64,000 nucleotides of DNA from Mycobacteriales bacterium. Its GTDB lineage: Bacteria; Actinomycetota; Actinomycetes; Mycobacteriales; QHCE01. This document shows, one piece after another, positions 8,976 through 17,560 of the stretch. The DNA lies in contig JABFVL010000021.1 of assembly GCA_013362805.1 (NCBI GenBank), positions 1-64,000 of the forward strand. The letters are read 5' to 3'. A model generated the notes under the pieces. The model searched no databases and was not told where the DNA came from. It worked only from the letters and a program-made list of their open reading frames with translations. The position numbers and the translations under genes are program-made. Each line of letters starts with the position of its first letter. The first letter of the stretch is position 1.

Positions 8976-9494
8976 GTGTCAGAGCTGTTCGATGAAACCT
9001 CGCGTCAAAGATCCGATGACTCCGAATCGGCGAAGCCGGAAGCTAAGCCCGCACCACCCAGTCGCAAGAAACTGATCATTGCCGGAGCTGTTGCTCTCGC
9101 CGTCGTCTTGAGCATCGCTGGCGGAATCTGGTATTACGTGACACCATCCTCAGCCGACAGTCCCGAAGAAGCCGTGGAGTTATACATCCAAGCTCTCGAC
9201 TCCGGCGACGAAGACCAGTTCAAAGAGGTCATTTGCGCGCAGGATCGCGAGAGCATGAACGCCGATCAGGAGGCTGGTGATAGTTCCATGATTGGGGCGG
9301 GGATCGACTTTTCAGATGTGAGCTATCGCGTGCGCGGGGCGGAGAAAGTTGAAAGCGACGTGTACCGCGTGAACTACACGATCAAGGCCAAAATCGAATA
9401 CGACGGCCAAAGTCAGCGAATCGATACTGACGGAACCTATGTTGTCGTAAAAGAAGAAGGCGACTGGCGCGTGTGTGAATCACGGCGTCTGTAA
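8976..9494 (+). CDS. Single-pass membrane protein with extracytoplasmic DUF4878-like domain
   Basis: The 172-residue protein has an acidic/proline cytoplasmic N-terminus (residues 1-31), one transmembrane helix (about 33-53, KKLIIAGAVALAVVLSIAGG) and an outside domain. That domain begins DSPEEAVELYIQALDSGD, the pattern of the NTF2-like DUF4878/lumazine-binding-like domains common in actinobacterial cell-envelope proteins. The GTG start at 8976 is supported by GGGAG 7 bases upstream. It is divergent from the HELAH gene; TATATATG near 8880 could belong to the promoter region. Function is unknown. Two cysteines (VICAQ and VCESRR) could form a disulfide outside. Confidence 0.75.
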   Translation: MSELFDETSRQRSDDSESAKPEAKPAPPSRKKLIIAGAVALAVVLSIAGGIWYYVTPSSADSPEEAVELYIQALDSGDEDQFKEVICAQDRESMNADQEAGDSSMIGAGIDFSDVSYRVRGAEKVESDVYRVNYTIKAKIEYDGQSQRIDTDGTYVVVKEEGDWRVCESRRL

Positions 9495-9537
9495 CCCGGG
9501 CCGGTCTGCCCAACCGTGGTAGGGAATCATCGGCGTT

Positions 9538-9864
9538 ATGACCACATCGCCGTTGCACGTTGAAGCCGATAAATTGGCTCAAGCTCTCGTGGGTTGGGCA
9601 AAGGGAGCCGTCGGTAGTGCTCAAGGGCACACCTGCGCAGCGTGCCCGCTGTGTCGTTTGCTAGCTCAAGTGAAAATCGATGATCCAGAACTCGCCGACC
9701 GAGTTGCCGATGCGATCACTGACACCACCGCTGGATTGGTGAAACTCTTGGGCATTCTCACCACGCCAAGAGGTTCAGCCGCCACTAATGCCTCAACAGA
9801 TGATAAACAGTATGGATCCTCGGATGAGGGTTCAGTGCAGCACATCAATATCGAAACCGAATGA
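9538..9864 (+). CDS. Small conserved-type protein with HTCxxCPxCR motif
   Basis: This 108-residue protein carries three cysteines in HTCAACPLCRLLAQV near residues 31-45, then helical sequence and a polar, glycine/serine-rich tail. The C-x2-C-x2-C spacing could bind a metal or cluster, but no family is recognised with certainty. Small proteins with a similar cysteine motif are often seen upstream of ROK kinases in actinobacteria. Here the ROK gene starts 9 bp after its stop, so the two are almost certainly cotranscribed. The role is unknown. Confidence 0.65.
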   Translation: MTTSPLHVEADKLAQALVGWAKGAVGSAQGHTCAACPLCRLLAQVKIDDPELADRVADAITDTTAGLVKLLGILTTPRGSAATNASTDDKQYGSSDEGSVQHINIETE

Positions 9865-9873
9865 GGTAGCGCG

Positions 9874-10821
9874 GTGTCGTTCACAGTCGGCGTGGATGTC
9901 GGTGGCACGAAGGTAATCGCCGGGGTAGTCACCGAACGAGGCGAAGTACTTTCCATCGAAAAGCACACCACACCCCGTGATGACGCACCAGCAACAGTGG
10001 CGATCATCGCCTCCGCGGTGCGCAACTTGTCCACCGAATATCCAGTAACGGCGATTGGAATCGGTGCCGCCGGTTGGATCGATTCCACGGGCTCAGTTGT
10101 CCAGCATGCTCCCAACCTCGGCTGGCGGGGTGTGCCATTGCGAGCTCAGGTGTCGGACGCTACTCAGTTGCCGGTGACAGTAGAAAATGATGCCAATGCC
10201 GCGGCCTGGGCTGAATACCGATTCGGGGCCGGAAGGGGCGGAACCAATGTGGTCGCGGTGACAGTTGGCACTGGCATCGGCGGCGGTGTCGTGCTTAATG
10301 GGGCGGTATATCGCGGTTCCTACGGCCAGGCCGGCGAATTTGGCCACACGCAAATGGTGGAAGACGGATTGCCATGCGGTTGTGGCGGTTTCGGTTGCTG
10401 GGAGCAATACGGAAGCGGCACCGCCCTGACCAGATACGCGCGTGAATACGCCACTGCCTATCCGGATGATGCTGAAGTGCTGGGCACACTGAGCGATGAC
10501 GCGGAGATCACCGGCCCGATGGTCGCGCGGGCGGCCGCGCGTGGAGACAAAGCCGCGCTGCATGCCTTCGCCGAGGTGGGCCGGTGGATTGGCGTTGGTT
10601 TGGCGGATGTGGTGTCCAGCTGGGATCCCGACCACATTGTTGTGGGCGGGGGAGTCGTTGAAACCGGGGCTCTCCTGATGGAACCCATCGCCGCGACCTA
10701 TGCGCGAATTCTTGCGGAACGGGGCCGTCCGCAACCAGTGGCGACAGTGGCCGCCGCGCAGCTAGGAAACATGGCAGGGCTGCGGGGCGCCGCTGATTTG
10801 GCGCAGTCCGCGGCACGGTAA
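9874..10821 (+). CDS. ROK-family glucokinase/sugar kinase
   Basis: The 315-residue protein begins with the phosphate-binding VGVDVGGTKVIAGVV motif and contains VENDANAAAWAEY, VGTGIGGGVV and the ROK zinc signature CGCGGFGCWEQYGSG (near residues 167-181). This marks it as an enzymatic ROK kinase without a DNA-binding N-terminus, most likely phosphorylating glucose at the 6-position using ATP (or polyphosphate, which the sequence does not settle). The GTG start at 9874 has GAGG about 8 bases upstream. It follows the HTCxxC gene and precedes a frameshifted phosphodiesterase-like gene in one apparent transcription unit. Confidence 0.9.
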   Translation: MSFTVGVDVGGTKVIAGVVTERGEVLSIEKHTTPRDDAPATVAIIASAVRNLSTEYPVTAIGIGAAGWIDSTGSVVQHAPNLGWRGVPLRAQVSDATQLPVTVENDANAAAWAEYRFGAGRGGTNVVAVTVGTGIGGGVVLNGAVYRGSYGQAGEFGHTQMVEDGLPCGCGGFGCWEQYGSGTALTRYAREYATAYPDDAEVLGTLSDDAEITGPMVARAAARGDKAALHAFAEVGRWIGVGLADVVSSWDPDHIVVGGGVVETGALLMEPIAATYARILAERGRPQPVATVAAAQLGNMAGLRGAADLAQSAAR

Positions 10822-10860
10822 ATGCCGCTAATCTCACAACCTCGCGCTAAGTTAGATTTT

Positions 10861-11558
10861 GTGACACGGATTCGGGTGCTCTGCTACAACATGCGAGCTT
10901 TCCGCGATGACGTCCCCGCACTTATCGACGTCGTGCGAGGTATCGAGCCCGATCTCGTTTTCGTCCAGGAAACTCCGCGGTTTATCCGATGGCGGTCCCG
11001 GTCAGCCGGATTGGCTGCCGCTTGTGGTCTGGTAGTCGTCCCAGGTGGAGGCGCACCCGCGTGTGGAAACATGCTTATGGTTCGCCCCGCCGTTGCCGTT
11101 GATCGTGCACGTCCCATGCGCTTTCCCCACACGATTGGTGAGCAGCCACGTGGTGGTGCGGTAGCTAAGCTTTCGTTGAACGGAACCCGTTTCACGGCTG
11201 CCGGAGTGCATCTTGGCCACCCTCGTCATGAACGGCTGCGACATGCCGAATACCTGCTTCAGGAACTTTCAGATCCAGATCCATTGCTTGTCGCGGGTGA
11301 TTTCAACGAAGACTTCAACGCGCCCGAGTCCAAGCCTCTTCACGATGTGTTGACCGCGACCTTGCGGGATGTCGCCGGCGAAGATCGCCACAACACCTTC
11401 AGTGCCAAAACCCTCGTCGTCGCATCGACGGCATTTTTGTGGATCCACGGGTTGACGTTGTGCACTACGGCGTTATGCATAACGATCTCACCGTGCGTGC
11501 GAGCGATCACCTGCCGATAATTGCTGATCTACGGGTCTTAGCTAGTGGAGTCGACTAA
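10861..11558 (+). pseudogene. Endonuclease/exonuclease/phosphatase-family gene with a frameshift
   Basis: The frame from GTG 10861 encodes an EEP-fold enzyme: RVLCYNMRAF, PDLVFVQETPR, VAGDFNEDFN and FSAK. After FSAK (near 11410) it runs off into unrelated sequence and stops at 11520. The expected C-terminus is in another frame: RRRIDGIFVDPR through ASDHLPIIADLR, ending at TAA 11556-11558. One extra A in the AAAA run at 11407-11410 would restore KNPRRRIDGI. The catalytic SDH motif lies after the lesion, so the protein as read would be inactive. This is a real recent mutation, a slippery-site event or a sequencing error. The restored TAA overlaps the next ATG (TAATG). Confidence 0.8.
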
Positions 11559-12697
11559 TGGGATACAGCCGTGAACAGCTTGAACCGGTGATCGCAGCAA
11601 CAGCGAGAGCGGTCAATCACACACCAGATTTACTCACGCAATCGTTGGCGTTGAGTTCGCTAGCCCGGCATCGCGACGTTCGAGAATTTCCGCCAGTAAG
11701 CGATGCCTTGCAATATGCCGCCACTACGCTGCGGCAGGTGTGTTTTCAACTGACTGGCGTCAGTGATGTGCTCTGGCAGTCCATCGAAAAACGTGCGGAT
11801 GAACCCTTTGATTATCCCGTGCTCGCTGGCCGGCGCCGACACTCCCAAGTGGAATGGGTGAGGTTCGCGCGATTCGCCTCAGGAGAGATCTTAGAGCGCT
11901 CGCCATTGTTGAGTACCGCGACGGCATTGCAAGAACTGAGTGCGCAACTGCGGGCGCTGCCAGATCTGTATCGCACCGTGGTGCCGTTGTTGAACCAGGA
12001 CAAAGAATGGGCCGGCGGAACCCCGGGCACTTTGGCCGCCCGAGTCCGTGAAGCCCTGGGTGCCGTACTTGATGCCCGTCGTCGAGTGCCCGGCACCAGA
12101 CGGCCAGGCCCGCGTGAACGCCACGGCGTTACCGCCGCCGCGGCTGGAGCCCCCAACGTTGACGACGCCGCCCGAGCTATTGGCGTGATCGCTCAAGTGA
12201 TGACCCGCCGAGTCGCGCGGGTGGGAACTCCAGAAGCCGCCAAGCAACTAGCGTTGCTGCTGCGCGATGGCCCGACGATAGCGTGGGGTTCAACGGTGTA
12301 TTGGGATGCCGTGAGCCGGGCCTGTGATGGTGCCAAGCCGTGGCAGGCCTCAGGACCAACGCCGGTCACCAGTGATGACCAGGTGGCGGCGGGTATGGAT
12401 TTGTTGGATTCCATGTGGGATGCGTGGAATCGTTCCGCTACCCGCGCTGGCAATTCGTATCTGGGTAAAGAGATGACGCAGTTCGTCGCCGTGATGCAAC
12501 GAACCTATCCGCGCGTTCGAACGGCGATTGACCAGTTGGTGCGCCACACCAGCGCGCCGCCCCCAGTTGCCGAATCTGTGAGCAGCGAACCGGTGTCCGC
12601 GCCCAAATCGACGCAGCTGGAGGAAGGCGCGGAACTGGACGAGGAACTGGCCGCGCTTTTGCGGGAAGCGCAGTCAAATCTGGATGACGATTTCTAG
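11558..12697 (+). CDS. Unknown 379-residue cytosolic protein
   Basis: I do not recognise a family. The protein is mainly alpha-helical, with no signal peptide or membrane segment. The N-terminal part contains YSREQLEPVIAATARAVN and a long Leu/Ala-rich helical region. A basic linker (about residues 167-190, RRVPGTRRPGPRER) separates it from a second helical domain. The last 30 residues are very acidic (EELAALLREAQSNLDDDF). The ATG overlaps the restored stop of the phosphodiesterase-like gene, implying coupled translation. Its stop shares the CTAG tetranucleotide with the stop of the convergent membrane-protein gene. Confidence 0.6.
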   Translation: MGYSREQLEPVIAATARAVNHTPDLLTQSLALSSLARHRDVREFPPVSDALQYAATTLRQVCFQLTGVSDVLWQSIEKRADEPFDYPVLAGRRRHSQVEWVRFARFASGEILERSPLLSTATALQELSAQLRALPDLYRTVVPLLNQDKEWAGGTPGTLAARVREALGAVLDARRRVPGTRRPGPRERHGVTAAAAGAPNVDDAARAIGVIAQVMTRRVARVGTPEAAKQLALLLRDGPTIAWGSTVYWDAVSRACDGAKPWQASGPTPVTSDDQVAAGMDLLDSMWDAWNRSATRAGNSYLGKEMTQFVAVMQRTYPRVRTAIDQLVRHTSAPPPVAESVSSEPVSAPKSTQLEEGAELDEELAALLREAQSNLDDDF

Positions 12698-13083
12698 ACC
12701 CGCGAGCCGTCGTCGTCTGTTTCCTCGTCGGGGTCTGGGTTTCGTAGACGACCAACAAGTGTGACGGCGCCGGCAAGCATGGAGACAACGCCGAGCACCA
12801 TGACGAAATCGCTGGAGATGAACAGCCATTCCGCGAGGTAATCAGGCCAGAGGATGGCCCAAAACCCAGCCAGCAGTGCCACGGTGCCGAGCACCGTGGG
12901 GGGAGAGATGTACGGCAGTGGCCCGGGGTCTTGGGGGACGAAATGTTCTGGTGGTTCTTCGTCATCGTCGAAATCGGGGTGATCTAGCGGCCCGGAGCCC
13001 GCTATGGCGTTCTCCCACCATTCGGGATTCTTCTGGTTTTCGTCCTTTGGGCCGTCTTTGCGCCATCCGGTAGGTTCAGTCAT
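12694..13083 (-). CDS. Small membrane protein with acidic N-terminal half
   Basis: This 129-residue protein has a polar, acidic N-terminal half (DFDDDEEPPEHFVPQ) and two hydrophobic segments (about residues 63-80 and 88-108, ending GRLRNPDPDEETDDD). The organisation resembles small actinobacterial membrane proteins of the DUF308 kind; no enzymatic motif is present. It is coupled to the esterase gene behind it: its ATG (13083) overlaps the esterase TGA as ATGA. Its stop overlaps a convergent stop by 4 bp. Function is unknown, possibly envelope-related. Confidence 0.65.
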   Translation of the reverse strand: MTEPTGWRKDGPKDENQKNPEWWENAIAGSGPLDHPDFDDDEEPPEHFVPQDPGPLPYISPPTVLGTVALLAGFWAILWPDYLAEWLFISSDFVMVLGVVSMLAGAVTLVGRLRNPDPDEETDDDGSRV

Positions 13084-13856
13084 GTTTTCCCGCCGATCAG
13101 CCGGTTCATGAAGGAAATGCTGCCTTTGAAAATCATCTCGGCATCGTTGTCCAAGGTAGCCACGTGATAGCTGTTTTCTAGCCTGATCGCGGTGACGTCC
13201 GTGGAGCTGACCTTAGCCAACAGCAGGCCCGAGTTTTCTGGCTCCACCACATGATCTTCGGTGCTGGTGTAAACAAGCAGGGGCTGCGTTACTTTAGGTA
13301 GTTCGCTTTCGGTGAGCTTCCAGAGCTGTTGCAAGGAGCGGAAGGCGAGCAGGGGATTCCGCCCATAGCCCGGTTCGCGGGCGTCTACTTTTTTGATGTC
13401 GCTGGCAAGCCCTGCGACCGATTTGATGCCGAATCTGGTGATCAATGGCGCGAGCATCGCTTTACGGCGCCAGGTGCGGTATGACGGATTGACCAGCACG
13501 AGCCCAGCGATGTGATCGCCGCGTTGTTGCGCCAGTCGCGTGATGAGTGTTCCACCCATCGACAAGCCCATCGCGAAGGTCGGTGTGTCTGGGTAATCGG
13601 CGCGCAGCTTTTCCCACCCTAGTTCGATTTCGCGGTACCAGTCGCGCCAGCCGCTGTTGTTCATGTCTTGCCACACGGTGCCATGGCCGGGCAAAAGTGG
13701 GCATCGCACCGTAAATCCGGCGTCGAACAAGTACTCGGCCCACGGCCGCATCGTCTCTGGACTGCCCGTATACCCGTGGCTGAGCAGCACTGTAGCCGGA
13801 GCGTTCGGCGCAACGAGGTCAATCGCTTCGATAGGCACGCACCCATTGTCCCTCAC
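13080..13856 (-). CDS. Alpha/beta-hydrolase, carboxylesterase/monoacylglycerol-lipase type
   Basis: The 258-residue protein has the oxyanion HGYTGSP motif near residue 26, the nucleophile elbow GLSMGG (about residue 97), a probable catalytic Asp in TSTEDHVV and His in NSYHVATLDND. This arrangement is typical of Est30-like carboxylesterases and monoacylglycerol lipases acting on short-chain or monoacyl esters in the cytoplasm. The frame opens at GTG 13856; a second GTG at 13838 is possible, and neither has a strong ribosome site. It is divergent from plsC, and a phospholipid/acyl-ester context is plausible. Confidence 0.85.
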   Translation of the reverse strand: MRDNGCVPIEAIDLVAPNAPATVLLSHGYTGSPETMRPWAEYLFDAGFTVRCPLLPGHGTVWQDMNNSGWRDWYREIELGWEKLRADYPDTPTFAMGLSMGGTLITRLAQQRGDHIAGLVLVNPSYRTWRRKAMLAPLITRFGIKSVAGLASDIKKVDAREPGYGRNPLLAFRSLQQLWKLTESELPKVTQPLLVYTSTEDHVVEPENSGLLLAKVSSTDVTAIRLENSYHVATLDNDAEMIFKGSISFMNRLIGGKT

Positions 13857-14058
13857 TGTGTGCGGTAATCACGTGCGCACAGTCACCTCGTCCCAAGTGT
13901 TTCTCGTGCCTCATCACCCACCTGAGCGAAGACCATGAACTCGTTGTCCGCGTTTACTCGCCGATTGGGTTCAACAGCCGTGGCGCCGCGCCGAGAAAAC
14001 CGGCACCTTCTAGGCTATGGGGGTTCGTTGGGCCGGCGTAGTGTGAGAATCACGAGTA

Positions 14059-14811
14059 GTGAAAGGCACGGGCTTGTTCTTCTGGCTGTGTAAGTACGTT
14101 TTTATTGGCCCCTGGCTTCGGCTCGTTTTCCGGCCCAAGCTGCGAGGCACCCAGCACAGTCCCGAAACGGGTGCCGCGGTTTTCGCCAGCAATCACCTGT
14201 CATTTTCAGACTCGGTCTTTCTGATGATTGTCGTTAAACGCCACATCACCTTCCTCGCAAAGGCCGAATACTTCAATAGCCCCGGGATCAAAGGCTTTTT
14301 CACCAAATGGTTCTTCAAAGCGATTGGGCAAGTGGCGATTGACCGATCCAGCGGTTCAGCGGCCACCGCCGCCCTCGATACCGGGCTTCGTGTGCTCAAC
14401 CGCGGTGACTTTCTGGGGATCTATCCCGAGGGAACGCGTTCACCCGACGGGCGGCTCTATCGCGGAAAAACCGGTGTGGCGCGCATGGTCTTGCAATCTA
14501 ATACTCCGGTCATCCCGGTGGTCATGGTCAATACCGACAAAATTCAACCCATTGGTTCCAAATGGCCCAAGATCATGCGAGTGGGAATCCAATTTGGTGA
14601 GCCGCTAGATTTTTCGCGATATGAGGGAATGGCCGGGGACCGCCTTGTCGAGCGAGCGGTAACAGACGAAATTATGGCCACGTTGGCGCGAATGTCGGGC
14701 CAAGAATATGTAGACGTGTACGCGGCTGGGGTGAAATCTGGCGCCGTGAAAGCGCGCCCGGCGCGCCGGGCCACAAACGCCGCGGCCGAGGAAGACGAAG
14801 ACCTTTTGTAG
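14059..14811 (+). CDS. plsC: 1-acyl-sn-glycerol-3-phosphate acyltransferase (PlsC family)
   Basis: This 250-residue membrane-associated acyltransferase transfers an acyl chain to lysophosphatidate to form phosphatidate. The catalytic HxxxxD motif is NHLSFSD near residue 52, followed by the substrate-binding IYPEGTRSPDG motif (about 119-129) and VIPVVMVNTDK. A hydrophobic N-terminal segment precedes the catalytic core. The C-terminus ends in a basic/alanine tail and EEDEDLL. The start is the GTG at 14059. Position next to the exoribonuclease and DAHP synthase genes corresponds to Rv2182c in the mycobacterial block, supporting orthology. Confidence 0.9.
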   Translation: MKGTGLFFWLCKYVFIGPWLRLVFRPKLRGTQHSPETGAAVFASNHLSFSDSVFLMIVVKRHITFLAKAEYFNSPGIKGFFTKWFFKAIGQVAIDRSSGSAATAALDTGLRVLNRGDFLGIYPEGTRSPDGRLYRGKTGVARMVLQSNTPVIPVVMVNTDKIQPIGSKWPKIMRVGIQFGEPLDFSRYEGMAGDRLVERAVTDEIMATLARMSGQEYVDVYAAGVKSGAVKARPARRATNAAAEEDEDLL

Positions 14812-14867
14812 CCCCGATAGGTAGGTACCGCTGCTAGTGAAGGTCCGCAGGCTTTAGGCTGCCAGTT

Positions 14868-15368
14868 ATGCGGCGATACTTCTACGACACCGAGTTTATT
14901 GAAGATGGGGTCACCATCGACTTGGTGTCCATAGGCGTGGTCGACGAGCAAGGTCGTGAATTCTATGCGGTCTCGACTGAGTTCGACCCATCAAAAGCCA
15001 TCCCCTGGGTCAAAAAAAATGTTCTTGACAAACTGCCATCACCTAGCAGTCAGGCCTGGCGTTCGCGTGAGCGTATTCGTGATGACCTCCTCGAATTTTT
15101 GATCCAGCCGGGAGAGAAGTTTGAACTTTGGGCCTGGTTCGCGGCGTACGACCACGTCGCGTTGTGTCAATTGTGGGGCCCGATGGTCGCACTACCAAGA
15201 CCGATTCCGCGATACACCAAAGATCTACGACAGCGCTGGGAAGATCTGAAAAAGCCTAAACTTCCCGATGCGGGCGACGACGCGCACGATGCGCTCGCCG
15301 ATGCGCGCCATAATCTGCAACGCTGGCAGGTGCTGGAGCAAGCCCGTCATGGGGTGCAAGCGGCTTGA
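14868..15368 (+). CDS. DEDDh-type 3'-5' exoribonuclease (Rv2179c family)
   Basis: The 166-residue protein starts MRRYFYDTEFIEDG, matching the Rv2179c family whose first catalytic acids are the D and E of YDTEF. A C-terminal DDAHDALADARHN supplies the remaining His and Asp of the DEDDh set. The family is described as a 3'-5' exoribonuclease active on single-stranded overhangs. The ATG at 14868 gives full family length. It lies 31 bp before pfkA and after plsC, so it may share a transcript with pfkA. Confidence 0.88.
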   Translation: MRRYFYDTEFIEDGVTIDLVSIGVVDEQGREFYAVSTEFDPSKAIPWVKKNVLDKLPSPSSQAWRSRERIRDDLLEFLIQPGEKFELWAWFAAYDHVALCQLWGPMVALPRPIPRYTKDLRQRWEDLKKPKLPDAGDDAHDALADARHNLQRWQVLEQARHGVQAA

Positions 15369-15398
15369 GCACAATCTATTCGTGAGAAAGGGACATGT

Positions 15399-16424
15399 AT
15401 GCGCATCGGAGTGTTGACCGGAGGGGGCGATTGTCCCGGCCTCAATGCGGTGATTCGCGCGATTGTCCGCAAAGGTGTGGACGAATATGGACACGAGTTT
15501 CTCGGATATCGCAACGGCTGGAAAGGTCCGCTAGAAAACGATTTCGCCGAGCTGGGTGTGCCGCAGGTGCGGGGCATCCTCCCGCGGGGCGGCACAATTT
15601 TGGGTTCATCCAGAACAAACCCGTACTCGATCCCTGGCGGCGTCGAGGAAGTGACCGCGAATCTGCGGGCCGCCCAAGTTGACGCGCTGATCGCCATTGG
15701 CGGCGAAGACACCTTGGGCGTGGCTAAAAAACTCAACGATGCCGGAACGCCCATCGTCGGCGTGCCAAAAACCATCGACAATGATCTGAACGCCACCGAC
15801 TACACCTTTGGATTTGACACGGCAGTGAATATCGCCATGGAAGCGATAGATCGTCTGCACACCACCGCCGAGAGCCACCATCGCTCACTCGTGGTTGAGG
15901 TTATGGGGCGCCACGCCGGTTGGATCGCTCTGCACGCCGGACTTGCCGGGGGTGCGAACGTGATTCTGATTCCCGAGCGTCCGTTTGACTTGGATGAAGT
16001 CGCCCGCTATGTCAAACATCGTTTCGACACCCAATACGCGGCAATCCTGGTAGTTGCCGAGGGTGCGGTGCCACAAGGTGGCGCCGAGATGCTCCAAAAG
16101 GGTGAGCTCGACGCGTTCGGACACACTCGATTGGGGGGAGTGGGTCAATGGCTTGCCGATGCGCTGGAGGAGCGCACTGGATTTGAATCGCGCGCGGTCG
16201 TGCTCGGTCACGTGCAACGCGGTGGCACACCTACCGCATTCGATCGAGTGTTGGCGACTCGGTTTGGGCTCGCCGCCATTGACGCGGCGCATGAAGGTGA
16301 ATTTGGCGTGATGACCGCGCTGAGCGGTACTCAGATCACCCGGGTGCCGCTTGCCGCGGCCACTGCGAAACTGAAAACCGTGCCGGTTGAACGGTACGCC
16401 GAAGCCGAAGTGTTTTTTGGCTAA
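15399..16424 (+). CDS. pfkA: 6-phosphofructokinase with PPi-type donor residues
   Basis: This 341-residue group III/mixed-type phosphofructokinase begins MRIGVLTGGGDCPGLNAVIR. The donor-site segment is IGGEDTLG (residues 100-107) and the substrate loop PKTIDND (123-129). In E. coli numbering, which coincides here, residue 104 is Asp and 124 is Lys, the pair that characterises pyrophosphate-dependent enzymes; ATP-dependent ones have Gly at 104. VEVMGRHAGWIA and the fructose-6-phosphate site are intact. It probably interconverts fructose 6-phosphate and fructose 1,6-bisphosphate with PPi. The TAA overlaps the ATG of the P450 gene (TAATG). Confidence 0.9.
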   Translation: MRIGVLTGGGDCPGLNAVIRAIVRKGVDEYGHEFLGYRNGWKGPLENDFAELGVPQVRGILPRGGTILGSSRTNPYSIPGGVEEVTANLRAAQVDALIAIGGEDTLGVAKKLNDAGTPIVGVPKTIDNDLNATDYTFGFDTAVNIAMEAIDRLHTTAESHHRSLVVEVMGRHAGWIALHAGLAGGANVILIPERPFDLDEVARYVKHRFDTQYAAILVVAEGAVPQGGAEMLQKGELDAFGHTRLGGVGQWLADALEERTGFESRAVVLGHVQRGGTPTAFDRVLATRFGLAAIDAAHEGEFGVMTALSGTQITRVPLAAATAKLKTVPVERYAEAEVFFG

Positions 16425-17560
16425 TGTCGGCTGAATCCGCGTGCCCCATCTTTCGGATTTGGGAGCATCCCACACCGCCGCAAGACGTAGTGCGGATTGG
16501 CGACCACTGGTTGGTCAATCGTCGCGCCTTGATAAAAAAAATCTTGGTGGACGCCGAGACATATTCCCCCATCAACGCGTTGGACGCGGTGAGACGTATA
16601 GACAAAAAAGCGCTGCGCATCCTCGCCAAGCATCAGTTTCGGCTACCACCAACCTTGGCCAATAACGCCACCCCATCCCACCCCGTGCTGCGCGGGGTGA
16701 TGGGTTCGGCCCTGCACCCGGCCAAGGTTGAAGCGCAGCGACCCTGGCTCACCGGATTAGTTCGTCGACGAGTGAGCCGTTTGATGCCAGCGCTGCGCTC
16801 AGGGGCCCAAGCGGATATTTACGCCGAGTTGGCACGTGACATCCCGCTGCTGGTTCTGGGAAGACTCATGGAACTACCCGAGCACGACATCGCGGTAACC
16901 AAAGAGTTTTCGGTCGCGGCCTTGGAACTTTTCTGGGGTGATACCGATGTGGAACGTCAATGCGAGCTGGCCACCATTGTGGGGCCTCATCATGCGCGGC
17001 TCCGCGCCTTTGTCCGATCCGGTGTGGGGTGGATCGCGGAACTGCGGCGGCACGCCAGCGAGGATAAGGTGGTCGCCGCGCTCTTTTTCTTACTGGTTGC
17101 TGGACAAGAAACAACGTCTCAGTTCTTGGGTTCGCTGTTGCATCGTCTGGTTGGTGAGCAGCATGCTCTGATCGCATCACCGGTGGACATTGTGGAAGAA
17201 GGGCTGCGACTGGAGGCGCCAATTGTCAGTTGGCGTCGGCTTACTACTCGGCCGGTGGAGCTCGGTGGGGTTTCCGTGCCTTCGGGCGCCTCATTGGTGC
17301 TGAATCTTTTTGAGGCTGGGCGTGATGGGATGACTTCCCAGTTTCGGCCTGGCCAACCGGGAAGTCGTCAACATTTGGCGTTCGGGGCTGGGGTGCATCG
17401 CTGTTTAGGTGCGAGCCTGTCGAGAATGGAAGCTCAAGTGATGGTCGCTGAGCTCGCACCGTTGTTGCGACGCGTGCGAGTGGTGCGCGGACCGACTTAT
17501 CCGGACAACATGTCTTTTCGGATGCCCGACGCTTTGGTGGTGTCGGCTCGGATTCCGTGA
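16424..17560 (+). CDS. Cytochrome P450
   Basis: The 378-residue protein contains the oxygen-activation helix I motif VAGQETTSQ (AGxxT), the ExxR motif EEGLR and the heme-cysteine loop FGAGVHRCLG. It is on the short side for the family but has all core motifs; no membrane anchor is visible. The redox partner is not nearby. It is translationally coupled to pfkA and its 3' end overlaps bioD by 64 bp. A role resembling Bacillus BioI (pimelate formation by acyl-chain cleavage) is conceivable from the biotin neighbourhood, but it is not in the bio operon and the substrate is unknown. Confidence 0.9.
   Translation: MSAESACPIFRIWEHPTPPQDVVRIGDHWLVNRRALIKKILVDAETYSPINALDAVRRIDKKALRILAKHQFRLPPTLANNATPSHPVLRGVMGSALHPAKVEAQRPWLTGLVRRRVSRLMPALRSGAQADIYAELARDIPLLVLGRLMELPEHDIAVTKEFSVAALELFWGDTDVERQCELATIVGPHHARLRAFVRSGVGWIAELRRHASEDKVVAALFFLLVAGQETTSQFLGSLLHRLVGEQHALIASPVDIVEEGLRLEAPIVSWRRLTTRPVELGGVSVPSGASLVLNLFEAGRDGMTSQFRPGQPGSRQHLAFGAGVHRCLGASLSRMEAQVMVAELAPLLRRVRVVRGPTYPDNMSFRMPDALVVSARIP

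Noticed and set aside
16424-17560. Naming the P450 bioI
   Set aside because: Only neighbourhood suggests it. It is not in the bio operon and no substrate-specific residues can be read.
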